The notes: a model not told the origin generated them from the sequence alone. A stretch of 64,000 nucleotides of DNA from Desulfovibrio sp. JY (GCA_021730285.1 CP082962.1:1922001-1986000), one strand, 5' to 3'. Shown: positions 9,662-18,171, numbered from the stretch's first letter. A program made the numbers and translations.

Positions 9662-10993
9662 TCAGGCGTCCGGCTCCGTCTGGTCCGTTTTTTTCGAAGT
9701 GGGCGTCGCCAGCACCCGGTCGATGCGCCGGCCGTCCATGTCCACGATTTCAAACGTCGCGCCAAGGGCGGTCAGCTTGTCGCCGATGGCCGGGATGCGG
9801 CCAAGGCGTTCCAGCAGGAACCCGGCCAGGGTGGCCCCGCTGACGTCCTCGGGCCAGGGCCGGGGCAGGGACAGGGCGGAGGCGGCCTCGTCCATGGGCG
9901 TGGCCGCGTCGATGAGAAACGAGCCGTCATCGCGCCTGACCACGGCCGGCTCGTCGTAACCGGAGAGCCCGGGCAGATCGCCCACCATGTCCTCGAACAC
10001 GTCCGCCGCCGTGACCATGCCGACCACGTCGCCGTACTCGTCCACCACCAGGGCCAGATGCAGGCGCGGCGACTGGCGAAATCGCGACAGGAGCGACAGG
10101 CCGCGCAAGGTCTCCGGCAGGAAGACCGGCGGCGTCAGGTGGCCGGCCAGATCGATTCGGCCGTCGCGCAGATAGCCGGCCAGCACGTCCTTGGCCCGCA
10201 CCACCCCAAGCACCTGGGAAAAATCCCCCCGCACGACCGGAAACCGGGTGTGCGGGCTTTCCATCATGGCCGCCAGGGCTTCCTTGGCCGGCGCGTCGAT
10301 GTCGATGCGGTCGATCTTCGAGCGGTGGGTCATGATGACGTCCAGCGGCCGGTCGGTGAGCCGCAGCACCCGCTCCATGATGGCATGTTCCTCGTGCTCC
10401 AGCGCCCCGTGCAGCATCCCCTCGCGCAACAGGCCACGGATATCCTCCTCGGTCACGTCCTGCTCGTCGCTCCCGCCGCCGAAGCCGAACAGGCGCACCA
10501 CGCCGCGCGTGGCCAGGCCGAGCAGTCGCACCGCCGGCCGGCTGGCGAAAAGCAGCGCCCGCATGACCGGCGCGGCGGCCATGGCCAGTCCTTCCGGCCG
10601 GGCCAGGGCCAACCGCTTGGGCACCAGTTCGCCGAAAAGGAGAGTGACCACGGCGATCGGCACCACCACGCCGGTCAGGGACAAGGCGTGGGCATAGGGC
10701 GCAAGGACCGGGATGGCGTGCAAGGCGGCGGCCAGTTCCCCGGCCAGGGTCGCGCCGCCGTAGGCGCTGGCCAGTACGCTTGCCAGCGTGATGCCGATCT
10801 GCACGGCGGACAGAAAGGTTTCCGGATGCTCCCGCAGGCGCAGGCATGTCCCGGCCCGGCGGTTGCCGGCTTCGGCCAGGGCCTGCAAACGGCTTTTGCG
10901 GCAGGCGACCAGGGCCATCTCCGCCATGGAGAAAAAGCCGTTGACGCAGATGAGGCCAAGAACGGCCAACAGTTCCAGGGTGATCGCGGTCAT
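9662..10993 (-). CDS. CorC/HlyC-family membrane protein (DUF21-CBS-CorC_HlyC)
   Basis: This is a 443-residue inner-membrane protein of the CNNM/CorC family, associated with magnesium or other divalent cation handling. Domain order: DUF21 with three to four membrane helices (residues about 1 to 190, including GFFSMAEMALVA and LLFGELVPKRLA), a paired CBS domain (about 205 to 330, including VIMTHRSKIDRID and LALVVDEYGDVVGMVT), and a C-terminal CorC_HlyC domain (DDGSFLIDAATPMDEA to IDRVLA). The common name hemolysin is historical and misleading. The ATG at 10993 has CGGAG upstream; in-frame sequence further upstream has no support. It stands alone, with its 3' end facing the rpmB terminator. Confidence 0.9.
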   Translation of the reverse strand: MTAITLELLAVLGLICVNGFFSMAEMALVACRKSRLQALAEAGNRRAGTCLRLREHPETFLSAVQIGITLASVLASAYGGATLAGELAAALHAIPVLAPYAHALSLTGVVVPIAVVTLLFGELVPKRLALARPEGLAMAAAPVMRALLFASRPAVRLLGLATRGVVRLFGFGGGSDEQDVTEEDIRGLLREGMLHGALEHEEHAIMERVLRLTDRPLDVIMTHRSKIDRIDIDAPAKEALAAMMESPHTRFPVVRGDFSQVLGVVRAKDVLAGYLRDGRIDLAGHLTPPVFLPETLRGLSLLSRFRQSPRLHLALVVDEYGDVVGMVTAADVFEDMVGDLPGLSGYDEPAVVRRDDGSFLIDAATPMDEAASALSLPRPWPEDVSGATLAGFLLERLGRIPAIGDKLTALGATFEIVDMDGRRIDRVLATPTSKKTDQTEPDA

Positions 10994-11184
10994 GGACGCT
11001 CCGTACGGCGGCGGCCCGCCGGTATGGGACCATGTTAGCATCGGCGGCGACAAAGGCGAAGGGCGCGCAAGGGGGTGGTTGCGGATGGTTGTCATGCCGT
11101 ATTGTATTGTGGCCTGGACATGGTATGGTGGTGCAAAGCTCAATTTCTATTGCGTCAGTATGGAATGCATTCAAGGAGGGTTCC

Positions 11185-11403
11185 ATGGCCGATTGCGAAT
11201 GCCTGGCCGGCTGTGTCTTTTTCAACGACAAGATGCAGAACATGCCCGCGGCGACCAATCTGCTCAAAAAAAGACTGTGTCGCGGCGACAATACGAAATG
11301 CGCCCGCCATATGGTGCTTGTGGCCAAGGGGAGGGCAAACGTGCCTCCCGATCTGTCGCCCAATCAGGTGGATCGCGCGGAGAACATCATTGCCGGAAGA
11401 TGA
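11185..11403 (+). CDS. Small cysteine-containing protein, unknown function
   Basis: This is a 72-residue protein. A perfect Shine-Dalgarno (AAGGAGG, 6 nt before ATG 11185) makes it a convincing gene although it is short. Four cysteines are arranged CECLAGC near the N-terminus and C...C in LCRGDNTKCARHM, which suggests a bound metal or Fe-S/zinc site. The middle (FFNDKMQNMPAATNLLKKR) looks helical. I recall similar short proteins annotated as hypothetical in Desulfovibrio and relatives, but cannot name a family. It stands alone between the CorC-like gene (divergent) and a hairpin at 11416-11452. Confidence 0.8.
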   Translation: MADCECLAGCVFFNDKMQNMPAATNLLKKRLCRGDNTKCARHMVLVAKGRANVPPDLSPNQVDRAENIIAGR

Positions 11404-11415
11404 TGGCGTGACACG

Positions 11416-11452
11416 AGCGCCCTGGCCGTGATGCGGACACGACCAGGGCGCT
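11416..11452. terminator. Hairpin between convergent genes
   Basis: AGCGCCCTGG and CCAGGGCGCT form a perfect 10-bp stem across a 17-nt loop, 12 nt after the small Cys gene and 30 nt before the 3' end of the minus-strand operon. No long T-run follows on either strand, so it is a weak or protein-assisted bidirectional terminator. Confidence 0.5.
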
Positions 11453-11481
11453 ATTGGGCGCTATAGAACCGGCGGGAAGCG

Positions 11482-11679
11482 TCAGTTCGCGGCGAGAAGG
11501 TCGTTTAGGCCCTTGATGAAGGCCTCGGGATCGGACACCTTGCCGAGTTTCAGCAGCGTGCCGAGGTCGCAGGGGAAATCCCCGGAACAGCTGTAGGGGG
11601 ATACGCCGTTTTTGACGCAGTAGGCCACGACGCCGGGCTTGTCGATGAATTCCTCGACCGGTGTTTCCTTGGTGATCAT
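11482..11679 (-). CDS. Small protein next to aldehyde dehydrogenase (possibly DUF1858-like)
   Basis: This is a 65-residue protein starting MITKETPVEEFIDKPGVV. AAAGGAG lies 9 nt before ATG 11679. Three cysteines occur in AYCVKN...PYSCSGDFPCDLG. The layout (short helix, then a Cys near a predicted turn) recalls DUF1858-type domains, but the match is by eye and weak. It follows the aldehyde dehydrogenase by 26 nt and is probably cotranscribed, so it may help that enzyme or sense redox state; this is speculation. Confidence 0.7.
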   Translation of the reverse strand: MITKETPVEEFIDKPGVVAYCVKNGVSPYSCSGDFPCDLGTLLKLGKVSDPEAFIKGLNDLLAAN

Positions 11680-11705
11680 GGGCTGGCTCCTTTGCCGGGA
11701 TGGGC

Positions 11706-13181
11706 TCAATACATCCCGAGCTTCTGTTCGGAAAGGCTGATGAAGATGTTTTTGCGCTGGCTGTAGTGGTCGAGCATCATCAGGTGGTTTTCCCGGCCGA
11801 TGCCCGATTTCTTGTAGCCGCCGAACGGGGCGTGGGCCGGCAGCACGTTGTAGGTGTTGACCCACATGCGGCCGGTTTCGATGCCCCGGGCCACGCGCAG
11901 GGCCCGGTTGATGTCCCGGGTCCAGACGCCGCCGGCCAGGCCGTATTCGTTGGCGTTGGCCAGGGCCACCACCTCGTCCTCGTCGCGGAAGCTGATGACG
12001 CTGGCCACCGGGCCGAAGATTTCCTCGCAGGCCACGCGCATGGTGTTTTTGACGTGGGTCAAAAGCGTCGGCTGCATGAAACAGCCCTTGGCCAGCGGGC
12101 CGTCGGTGATGCGGCTGCCGCCGTAGGCCACGGTCGCGCCCTCGTTTCGGGCCACGTCCACGTAGGCCAGGATCTTTTCCAGCTGGCGGGCGTTGACCTG
12201 GGACCCCATCTGGGTGTCCGGCTCCCAGGGCAGGCCTACCTTGACCTTGGCGAAAGCCTCCGTGGCCGCCTCGATGAAGCGGTCGAAGATGGCTTCGTGC
12301 ACGAACACCCGCGAGCCGGCGCAGCACACCTGGCCCTGGTTGAAGAGGATGCCGAGCTGGAGCCCTTCGATGGCCTTTTCCCAGGGCGCGTCGGGGAAGA
12401 AGATGTTGGCCGACTTGCCGCCGAGTTCCAGGGTGGCGGGAATGAGCTTTTTGGCCGCGGCCTCGGCCACGGTGTAGCCGACCTCGGTCGAGCCGGTAAA
12501 GGCCAGCTTGGAAAAGCCCGGGTGGTTGAGCATGGCGTTGCCGGTGGTCGAGCCTTTGCCGGTGATGACGTTGACCACGCCGGCGGGCAGCACCTGGGCC
12601 ATGAGTTTGGCCAGTTCCAGGATGGACAGCGGCGTTTCGGTGGAGGGCTTGATGACCACGCAGTCGCCGGCGGCCAGGGCCGGGGCCAGCTTCCAGGCGG
12701 CCATGAGCAGGGGGAAGTTCCAGGGGATGATCTGGCCGACCACGCCGAGGGGCTCGCGCAGGATGATGCTCATGGTCGTCTCGTCGATCATCGTGGCCTG
12801 GCCTTCCTCGGTGCGCACGGCGGCGGCGAAGTAGCGGAAATGGTCCGAGGAAAGCGGCACGTCGGCGCCCTTCGTCTCGCGGATGGGCTTGCCGTTGTCC
12901 ATGGTCTCGACCAGCGCCAGATGGTCGGCGTTGGCGTCGATGAGGTCCGCGATTTTAAGGAGCATGGCCGAGCGTTGCTGGGGCGAGGTCTTTTTCCAGG
13001 CCGGGAAAGCCTTCCAGGCGGCGTCGACCGCCTTGTCGATGTCGTCGAGACAGGCGTCGGCGCAGTGGGCCAGGACTTCGCCGGTCGACGGATTGGCTGT
13101 GGCGAAGGTCTTGCCGCAGCCGCTTTCGACCCAGGCTCCATTGATGAAAAGCTTGTAACGATCGTCAAGATGCAGGTTCAT
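11706..13181 (-). CDS. NAD(P)-dependent aldehyde dehydrogenase
   Basis: This is a 491-residue soluble enzyme of the classical ALDH superfamily that oxidises an aldehyde to the acid. Visible landmarks: IIPWNFPLLMAAWKLAPAL (cofactor-binding Asn), IKPSTETP, FTGSTEVGYTV, the general-base Glu in LELGGKS, the catalytic Cys in FNQGQVCCAGSRVF, and EEIFGPVASV. Its closeness to betaine/acetaldehyde-type ALDHs is evident, but the substrate cannot be fixed; in sulfate reducers growing on ethanol, acetaldehyde is a reasonable guess. A 65-residue Cys protein follows in the operon. The 380-nt upstream region is promoter-containing in principle, but I found no convincing sigma-54 site. Confidence 0.93.
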   Translation of the reverse strand: MNLHLDDRYKLFINGAWVESGCGKTFATANPSTGEVLAHCADACLDDIDKAVDAAWKAFPAWKKTSPQQRSAMLLKIADLIDANADHLALVETMDNGKPIRETKGADVPLSSDHFRYFAAAVRTEEGQATMIDETTMSIILREPLGVVGQIIPWNFPLLMAAWKLAPALAAGDCVVIKPSTETPLSILELAKLMAQVLPAGVVNVITGKGSTTGNAMLNHPGFSKLAFTGSTEVGYTVAEAAAKKLIPATLELGGKSANIFFPDAPWEKAIEGLQLGILFNQGQVCCAGSRVFVHEAIFDRFIEAATEAFAKVKVGLPWEPDTQMGSQVNARQLEKILAYVDVARNEGATVAYGGSRITDGPLAKGCFMQPTLLTHVKNTMRVACEEIFGPVASVISFRDEDEVVALANANEYGLAGGVWTRDINRALRVARGIETGRMWVNTYNVLPAHAPFGGYKKSGIGRENHLMMLDHYSQRKNIFISLSEQKLGMY

Positions 13182-13494
13182 GAATCACTCCGTGCTGTTG
13201 TTTGGGATATGACGGACGGTTGCATCCGTAAAAGCGGGAAATACCAGCTCTGATTGCAAATAAAGAAGGTGCAACGCATGCGTGTCGCGTTGGTTATCGT
13301 TGGGACATGGAATCGCCGGCCAGGCCATGCTTGGCCTTGCGCCTGACGTCAGCCGGAACAGCGCTGTCCATATACATTGTTCTTGTCCTCCTTGGAGAAG
13401 ATTCGAGGCTACACTACACCCACGGCCCCGCCTGTCAAGGCCCGGCGCGAAAAAGAAGGGCTACGTCGCTGCCGGCCTGCCCGGGACGCCACGC
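13182..13494. other. Intergenic region upstream of the aldehyde dehydrogenase
   Basis: No gene is visible here. The stretch nearest the dehydrogenase (13190-13310) is less GC-rich than its surroundings and holds a perfect 10-bp palindrome ACGCATGCGT (around 13276-13285), a possible operator. No sigma-54 or good sigma-70 promoter was found by eye. The gltX terminator begins at 13495. Confidence 0.4.
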
Positions 13495-13537
13495 AAAAAG
13501 CCCCCGGACACGGCCAGAACCGTGCCCGGGGGCTTTT
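13495..13537 (-). terminator. Terminator after gltX
   Basis: On the minus strand GCCCCCGGGCACGG pairs with CCGTGTCCGGGGGC around a short loop, followed by TTTTT. It starts 26 nt after the gltX stop. A strong intrinsic terminator. Confidence 0.9.
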
Positions 13538-13563
13538 GTAGCGTTCGGAAAGAGGTTGCCGGC

Positions 13564-14958
13564 TTACAGGGCCAGCGCCCGGTCGATACGGGCGAGCACG
13601 CGCTTTTTGCCCATGACGGCCATGGTCTCGAAGAGCCCGGGGCTGGCCGTGCCGCCGGTGATGGCCACGCGGATGGGCTGGGCGAGCTTTTTGAACTTGA
13701 GCTCCTTGGCCTCGAGATAGGCGGCCACCGCCTGCTCCATGGCGGCCTCGTCGAAGCAGCACAGGGCCTCGAGGATGGCGCGCACGTCGGTGAGGTGCTC
13801 GCGCACCTCGGGAGTGAGAAACTTCTGCACCGCCTTCATGTCGTAGACCAGATCGTCCGTGCGGACGACGAAGCATTCGGTCTTGTCCGCCATCTCGGCC
13901 AACGTCTGGGCGCGCGGCTGCAAAAGCGGCACGATGCGGGCCAGGTATTCCAGGTCCTGGGACGGATAGCCCTTGCGCTCGAGGAACGAGTTGACCAGCA
14001 CCGCCAGGCGCGAGGCCGGGCTTTCCTTGATATAGTGGGCGTTTAACCACAGGAGCTTGGCCTGGTCGAACACGGCGGCCGAACTGCCGAGGTTGTCCGT
14101 GGAGAAAAGTTCGACCAGCTCCTCGCGGGAGAAAAGCTCCTGGTCGCCGGAGGACCAGCCCAGGCGCACCAGGCCGTTGAGCATGGCTTCGGGCAGGAAG
14201 CCCTCGGTCTCGTACTCCATGACCGCCGTGGCCCCGTGGCGCTTGGAGAGCTTTTTCTTGTCCGGGCCAAGGATCATGGGCACATGGCCGAAGCGCGGCA
14301 GGGGCAGGTCCAGGGCCTTGTAGATGAGGATCTGGCGCGGGGTGTTGTTCAAATGGTCGTCGCCCCGGATGATGTGGGTGACGCCCATGGTGGCGTCGTC
14401 GACCACCACGGCCATGTTGTAGGTCGGCGAGCCGTCCGGGCGGCGCAGGACCATGTCGTCGAGCTCGGCGTTGTCGAAGGAGACCGGCCCCTTGACCATG
14501 TCGTCGACCACGGTCGCGCCGGCAATGGGGGCCTTGAGCCGCACCACCCGGCCCGGCCCGGGGCCGAGGCCCGCCTCGCGGCAGCGGCCGGAATACTTGG
14601 GCTTGAGGCCCTTTTGCCTCGCTTCCTCGCGCATGGCCTCGACTTCCTCGGGCGTGCACGAGCACCAGTAGGCGTGGCCGGTTGCGAGCAGCTTGTCGAT
14701 GTACTCGTTATAGATGTCGAAGCGCTGGCTTTGGTAGGTGATCTCGCCGTCATGGTCGAGGCCGAGCCACTCCATGGCGTCGAGGATGGATTTGGTCATG
14801 TCGGCGTTGGACCGGACCAGGTCCGTGTCCTCGATGCGCAGCAGAAATTTGCCGCCGGTGTGGCGGGCCAGCAGCCAGTTGAAAATGGCCGTGCGCGCGC
14901 CGCCGATATGCAGGTAGCCGGTGGGGCTCGGGGCGAAACGGGTAACGATGGTGCTCAT
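13564..14958 (-). CDS. gltX: Glutamyl-tRNA synthetase
   Basis: This cytoplasmic class I aminoacyl-tRNA synthetase charges tRNA-Glu. The protein is 464 residues, normal for GluRS. The N-terminal RFAPSPTGYLHIGGART contains the HIGH-type motif, and KKKLSKRHGATAV near residue 235 is the KMSKS loop. Both active-site motifs are intact, so it is functional. A CxC pair (WCSCTPEEVEAMREEA) with a downstream Cys (SGRCRE) is consistent with a zinc site. Start ATG 14958 with MSTIVTRFAPSPTG fits the family. It follows the NifU-like gene by 99 nt, with a terminator-like hairpin between. Confidence 0.97.
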   Translation of the reverse strand: MSTIVTRFAPSPTGYLHIGGARTAIFNWLLARHTGGKFLLRIEDTDLVRSNADMTKSILDAMEWLGLDHDGEITYQSQRFDIYNEYIDKLLATGHAYWCSCTPEEVEAMREEARQKGLKPKYSGRCREAGLGPGPGRVVRLKAPIAGATVVDDMVKGPVSFDNAELDDMVLRRPDGSPTYNMAVVVDDATMGVTHIIRGDDHLNNTPRQILIYKALDLPLPRFGHVPMILGPDKKKLSKRHGATAVMEYETEGFLPEAMLNGLVRLGWSSGDQELFSREELVELFSTDNLGSSAAVFDQAKLLWLNAHYIKESPASRLAVLVNSFLERKGYPSQDLEYLARIVPLLQPRAQTLAEMADKTECFVVRTDDLVYDMKAVQKFLTPEVREHLTDVRAILEALCCFDEAAMEQAVAAYLEAKELKFKKLAQPIRVAITGGTASPGLFETMAVMGKKRVLARIDRALAL

Positions 14959-14973
14959 AGGGGCTCCAAAGCG

Positions 14974-15001
14974 AAAAAAGGGAGCTGCCGCGGCGGCTCC
15001 C
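14974..15001 (-). terminator. Terminator between the NifU-like gene and gltX
   Basis: GGGAGC(C)GCCGCGGC(A)GCTCCC forms a stem on the minus strand directly followed by TTTTTTC. It lies 57 nt after the NifU-like stop and 16 nt before gltX, so it may terminate most transcripts from the upstream gene or act as an attenuator for gltX. Confidence 0.75.
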
Positions 15002-15057
15002 CAGGTGACGGACGAAAACGCGGCCGGGGCGCGGCCGGCTGCGGGAAATGGACGGAG

Positions 15058-15279
15058 CTAGACGGGTTCCACGGCCTTGACGCCCGGAACCTCCTGCATG
15101 AGGATGCGTTCGATGCCGTTTTTGAGCGTCATCTGCGACATGGGGCACCCCTTGCAGGCGCCGGTGAGCCGCACCTTGACGATGCCGCCGTCGGTGACCT
15201 CGACGAGTTCCACATCCCCGCCGTCGGCTTGGAGGCTGGGTCGGATCTTGGCCAGGGCGGCCTCGACTTTCTCTCGCAT
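15058..15279 (-). CDS. NifU-like Fe-S scaffold (NifU C-terminal domain)
   Basis: This is a 73-residue protein consisting only of the NifU C-terminal domain, which holds a transient Fe-S cluster for delivery to apo-proteins. The diagnostic [18 protein letters not shown] motif carries the CxxC ligands, and the N-terminal [25 protein letters not shown] segment is standard. In sulfate reducers, stand-alone NfuA-type domains like this support the large Fe-S proteome. Start ATG 15279 has AAGGAG upstream. Confidence 0.93.
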   Translation of the reverse strand: MREKVEAALAKIRPSLQADGGDVELVEVTDGGIVKVRLTGACKGCPMSQMTLKNGIERILMQEVPGVKAVEPV

Positions 15280-15477
15280 GGCGATACTCCTTGGCGTGGG
15301 CCTAGGCCACGGCCGACGATGGCCGACGACCTTGCGGCCGGGAGGTAGCGTCTTTGGGGGCCGGCGTCAACCGCGCCGCCCTTGGCCCCGCCTCGGGGAT
15401 GGGCAAATGCGGCGAGGCGTGCTAGAGGGCGGACAACCCGAACGCCCGACCGTGCCAGCGGGCGGTGGAGCCCATGC

Positions 15478-16806
15478 ATGTTCAAGAAATCCGTCTTCCT
15501 GATTCTCCTTTTCTCCTTCTTTTTCCTGATGCTCTCGGCCCTGGTGGTTTTCATCGCGCCGGCGGCCCGGGTGGCCTCCTGGGCCGACTGGGCCTTTCTG
15601 GGCCTGTCCCGGCCAAGCTGGGAAGCCGCGCACCTGGGCATGGGCCTGCTTTTCGTCGTGGCCGCACTGGCCCACGTGGCCTGCAACCGGGCGACGCTGC
15701 TCGATGCCTTGCGCGACGCCGACGGCGCGCTGGTGCTTTTCACGAGACCTTTTTTCGTGGGCCTCCTCGTGGCCGTGGCGGTTTTCGTCTGGTCCCTCGG
15801 CGGCATGCCGCCGGTCGGCCAGCTGGTCGCCGTATCGGACTATTTCAAGCAGCGGGCCGTGGAGACCTACGGCGAGCCGCCCTATGCCGAGGCCCAGCGC
15901 TCGACCCTGGAAAGCCTGGCCCGGCGCATGGGCATGGACAAGGACAAGGCGCTCGCCCTGCTGCGGCTGAAAAACATCAAGGCCGAAAGCGCGGACATGA
16001 CGCTGGCCGAGATCGCCCGGCAAAACGGGGTGGCCCCGGGCGGGGTGTTCGAGGCCCTGCGCATGGTCATGGAGCCTTCGGGCGGCAACCCGGGCGGACT
16101 GCCCAAGGACCCGCCCCCGGGCCTTGGCCGGCGCAAGCTTTCCGATATCTGCGAGGAATACGGCCTGCCCCAGGCCACGGCCATGTCCCGGCTCGCCGCC
16201 GCTGGGATGAAGGCCCAGCCGTCCTGGACGCTGACCGACACGGCCAAGGCCAACAACGTGCTGCCCATCGCCGTCTACGAGGCCCTGCGCACGGAAAAGC
16301 CCGCCCCGGTGGCTGTGGAGGTCACGCCCACGCCCGAGGCCGCGACGCCCCAGCCGGTCCAGGAGCAGGAAAGCGCCCCTGCCGAGCAGCCCCAGCCGGT
16401 CCGGCAAGCGGCTCCCGTCCAGGAACCGACGCCCATCCAGGCCGCGCCGCAACAGGCTCCCGTGGCCCAGCCCGCGCAACCCGCTCCCGGCGTCGCTTCC
16501 CAGCCGGGGTATGCGCCAACGACGCCGGGAGCGGTCCAGCCCGCCCAGCCGGGCTATCCGCCGGCAACCGCCGCGCCGGCCCAGCCCACGGCTCCGGCCG
16601 CGTCGATACCGGCCACCCCGCCGCCGGGACTGGAGAAAATGATGCTGCAGACCTTTTGCCGCGAATACGACATTCCGCTTTCGGTGGCCGTGCAGCGGCT
16701 GGCCCGGCACCACATCACGGCCTTCGGCGACATGAGCTTCGAGGAGCTGTCGCTGGAAAATAACCGCACTCCCTCCGACATCATGCGTCTGGTCGTCGGC
16801 CAGTAG
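15478..16806 (+). CDS. DUF4405-like membrane protein with three repeat modules
   Basis: This is a 442-residue protein. Residues 1 to about 115 hold three membrane helices. The second (AAHLGMGLLFVVAALAHV) has two histidines (H52, H66) placed as in the heme-binding DUF4405/cytochrome b-like family. The soluble remainder holds three copies of a roughly 53-residue helical module: residues about 143-195, 220-271 and 388-440. Each runs 'L..(h)CR.Y.h....A..RL...h.A...(sh)..LA..N...P....ALR'. Copies 2 and 3 are separated by an Ala/Pro/Gln linker of about 110 residues. GGTGGAG precedes ATG 15478. The role is unknown; the modules resemble short helix-turn-helix-like units and might bind a partner at the membrane. 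It is divergent from the NifU-like gene. Confidence 0.75.
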   Translation: MFKKSVFLILLFSFFFLMLSALVVFIAPAARVASWADWAFLGLSRPSWEAAHLGMGLLFVVAALAHVACNRATLLDALRDADGALVLFTRPFFVGLLVAVAVFVWSLGGMPPVGQLVAVSDYFKQRAVETYGEPPYAEAQRSTLESLARRMGMDKDKALALLRLKNIKAESADMTLAEIARQNGVAPGGVFEALRMVMEPSGGNPGGLPKDPPPGLGRRKLSDICEEYGLPQATAMSRLAAAGMKAQPSWTLTDTAKANNVLPIAVYEALRTEKPAPVAVEVTPTPEAATPQPVQEQESAPAEQPQPVRQAAPVQEPTPIQAAPQQAPVAQPAQPAPGVASQPGYAPTTPGAVQPAQPGYPPATAAPAQPTAPAASIPATPPPGLEKMMLQTFCREYDIPLSVAVQRLARHHITAFGDMSFEELSLENNRTPSDIMRLVVGQ

Positions 16807-16813
16807 GCAGAAA

Positions 16814-16850
16814 CGGGCAGGCCCTCCCGGCGGACCTGCCCGCTTCTTTT
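16814..16850 (+). terminator. Terminator after the DUF4405-like gene
   Basis: CGGGCAGG pairs with CCTGCCCG across a 13-nt loop and is followed by CTTCTTTT on the plus strand, 8 nt beyond the stop codon. Confidence 0.8.
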
Positions 16851-16869
16851 CAGCCAGCCACGACAATGG

Positions 16870-16898
16870 AAAAGGGCAGGTGAACCACCTGCCCTTTT
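16870..16898. terminator. Bidirectional terminator
   Basis: AAAAGGGCAGGTG pairs with CACCTGCCCTTTT around a 3-nt loop; T-runs flank it on both strands. It lies between the convergent DUF4405-like gene and the lipoprotein gene, and can serve both. Confidence 0.9.
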
Positions 16899-16933
16899 TA
16901 CTTTTTTGGGGGGAATGGCCGGGACCCGACGGA

Positions 16934-17680
16934 TCAGAGACGGCGGCCGGCCGGAGTCGGAGCCGGTTGCGGCGGCGCGGGATTGGGGCCGGCCGGGGGC
17001 GGCGGCACGAAGCCGTAGTTCCACTTGGTCATGGTGCCGCCCATGTCCATGGCCAGGGTCGAGGTGATGGCCGTCAGCGGATCGGTCGGCATGCGGTTTT
17101 TGCGGGCGAAAAGAATGTAGTCCTCGACGAGCCCGGTCTCCATGGTGCCGGCCTCGGCCATGGACCACAGGCGTTCGCCGCTTCGGGCGTCGATGACGTC
17201 GAAGGTGAAGGACACGCCGCTGTCGCCCCGGGTGCCGCCGGAGAGGACATAGGTGAACTTGCCGACGATGACCGTATCGAGGCCCATTCTGCGGGCCACG
17301 GCCACGGCTTGCGGCGTGCTCGCCCCGCGCAGGTTGGGTTCGTAGATGATCTTGGGGAAGACGCGGTCCCGGGTCCAGGTCCGCCAGACCACCCGGGTGA
17401 GCTGTTCGCCCAGGTCCTGGGACCCGGCCATGTCCTGGGTGACCTCGAAGGGCACCATGAGCGCCGAGACGGGCGTCGGCGGCGAGCGCATGGGCTCGAC
17501 GTAGACCTCGGGGCTGTCGCGGCGGGTGTAGTTGTCGATGTAAACGGTGCTCTTGTCGGAGAGCTTGGGTTCGATGGCGCAGGCGGCAAGCAGCGTCAGC
17601 CCGGCCAGGGCGCAGACGAGTGCGGCCAGGCGGGCGGCCGGGCAGGCGGACAGACGGGCGAGACGCGGATGGCGGCGCAT
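16934..17680 (-). CDS. Lipoprotein, unknown function
   Basis: This is a 248-residue protein with an unusually long N-terminal basic region, a hydrophobic stretch (LAALVCALAGLTLLAAC) and a lipobox LLAAC with the lipid-modified Cys at about residue 34. The mature part begins AIEPKLSDKSTVYIDNYTRRDSPEVYVEPMRSPPTP and has a mixed alpha/beta look (VIVGKFTYVLSGGTRGDSGVSF). The C-terminus is Pro-rich. A TolB-like or outer-membrane assembly factor is conceivable, but I recognise no named family. GGAGG lies 7 nt before ATG 17680. It follows a short helical gene by 26 nt, probably in one operon. Confidence 0.82.
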   Translation of the reverse strand: MRRHPRLARLSACPAARLAALVCALAGLTLLAACAIEPKLSDKSTVYIDNYTRRDSPEVYVEPMRSPPTPVSALMVPFEVTQDMAGSQDLGEQLTRVVWRTWTRDRVFPKIIYEPNLRGASTPQAVAVARRMGLDTVIVGKFTYVLSGGTRGDSGVSFTFDVIDARSGERLWSMAEAGTMETGLVEDYILFARKNRMPTDPLTAITSTLAMDMGGTMTKWNYGFVPPPPAGPNPAPPQPAPTPAGRRL

Positions 17681-17706
17681 GACGTTCCTCCAGGGCCGAA
17701 GGGCGG

Positions 17707-18042
17707 TTACTGGCGCGTGGTGGTGACCACGGGCGCGTCGCAAAGGGTTTTGAGGAGCTGTTCGCGCGAGGACAGCAGGCTCTCGCGCAGCTCGATGCGT
17801 TTTCGCGACGGAAGCATGCGAAATTCCGGACGCGCGGCCATGCGCCCAAGCTCCAGCATTTCCCGGCGGATACGCCTGGCCTTGAGCAGAAAGGCCTGTT
17901 CCTCCGGGCGGACCTTGGAGGCCACCTCGGCCAGTTCGGCCAGTTCGGCGGCCATGGTCCGAAAGGTCTCGGGATGGATATCCCTGGCCAATCGGCGCTT
18001 TTCGGCCATGTTCCGCCATTTTGTCCGCAACCATGCCAACAT
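17707..18042 (-). CDS. Short helical protein, unknown function
   Basis: This is a 111-residue, highly charged helical protein (AWLRTKWRNMAEKRRLARDIHPETFRTMAAELAELAE and so on). The start is uncertain: ATG 18042 was preferred because the extra 18 residues from ATG 18096 are not convincing, but neither has a strong ribosome-binding site. It ends 26 nt before the lipoprotein gene. No motif identifies it. Confidence 0.6.
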   Translation of the reverse strand: MLAWLRTKWRNMAEKRRLARDIHPETFRTMAAELAELAEVASKVRPEEQAFLLKARRIRREMLELGRMAARPEFRMLPSRKRIELRESLLSSREQLLKTLCDAPVVTTTRQ

Positions 18043-18171
18043 GGGCGTCACCGCGTCATCGCCCGGGCGATAACGCCCGGGGCAGGATCCGTCCATCCGC
18101 GCACGCTTCCCATGCCAGTGTCTTCGCGTTTCCCGAAGCCCGCGTCAAGAGGACCAGGGGGACGGCAGGCA

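Noticed and set aside
11680-12327. Extended frame upstream of the 65-residue gene
   Set aside because: It is the out-of-frame shadow of the aldehyde dehydrogenase; the AAAGGAG site supports the short form.
13182-13400. Sigma-54 promoter upstream of the aldehyde dehydrogenase
   Set aside because: A TTGCA-like -12 and a GACACG-like -24 exist, but the spacing is off by 2 nt; sigma-54 sites tolerate almost no spacing change.
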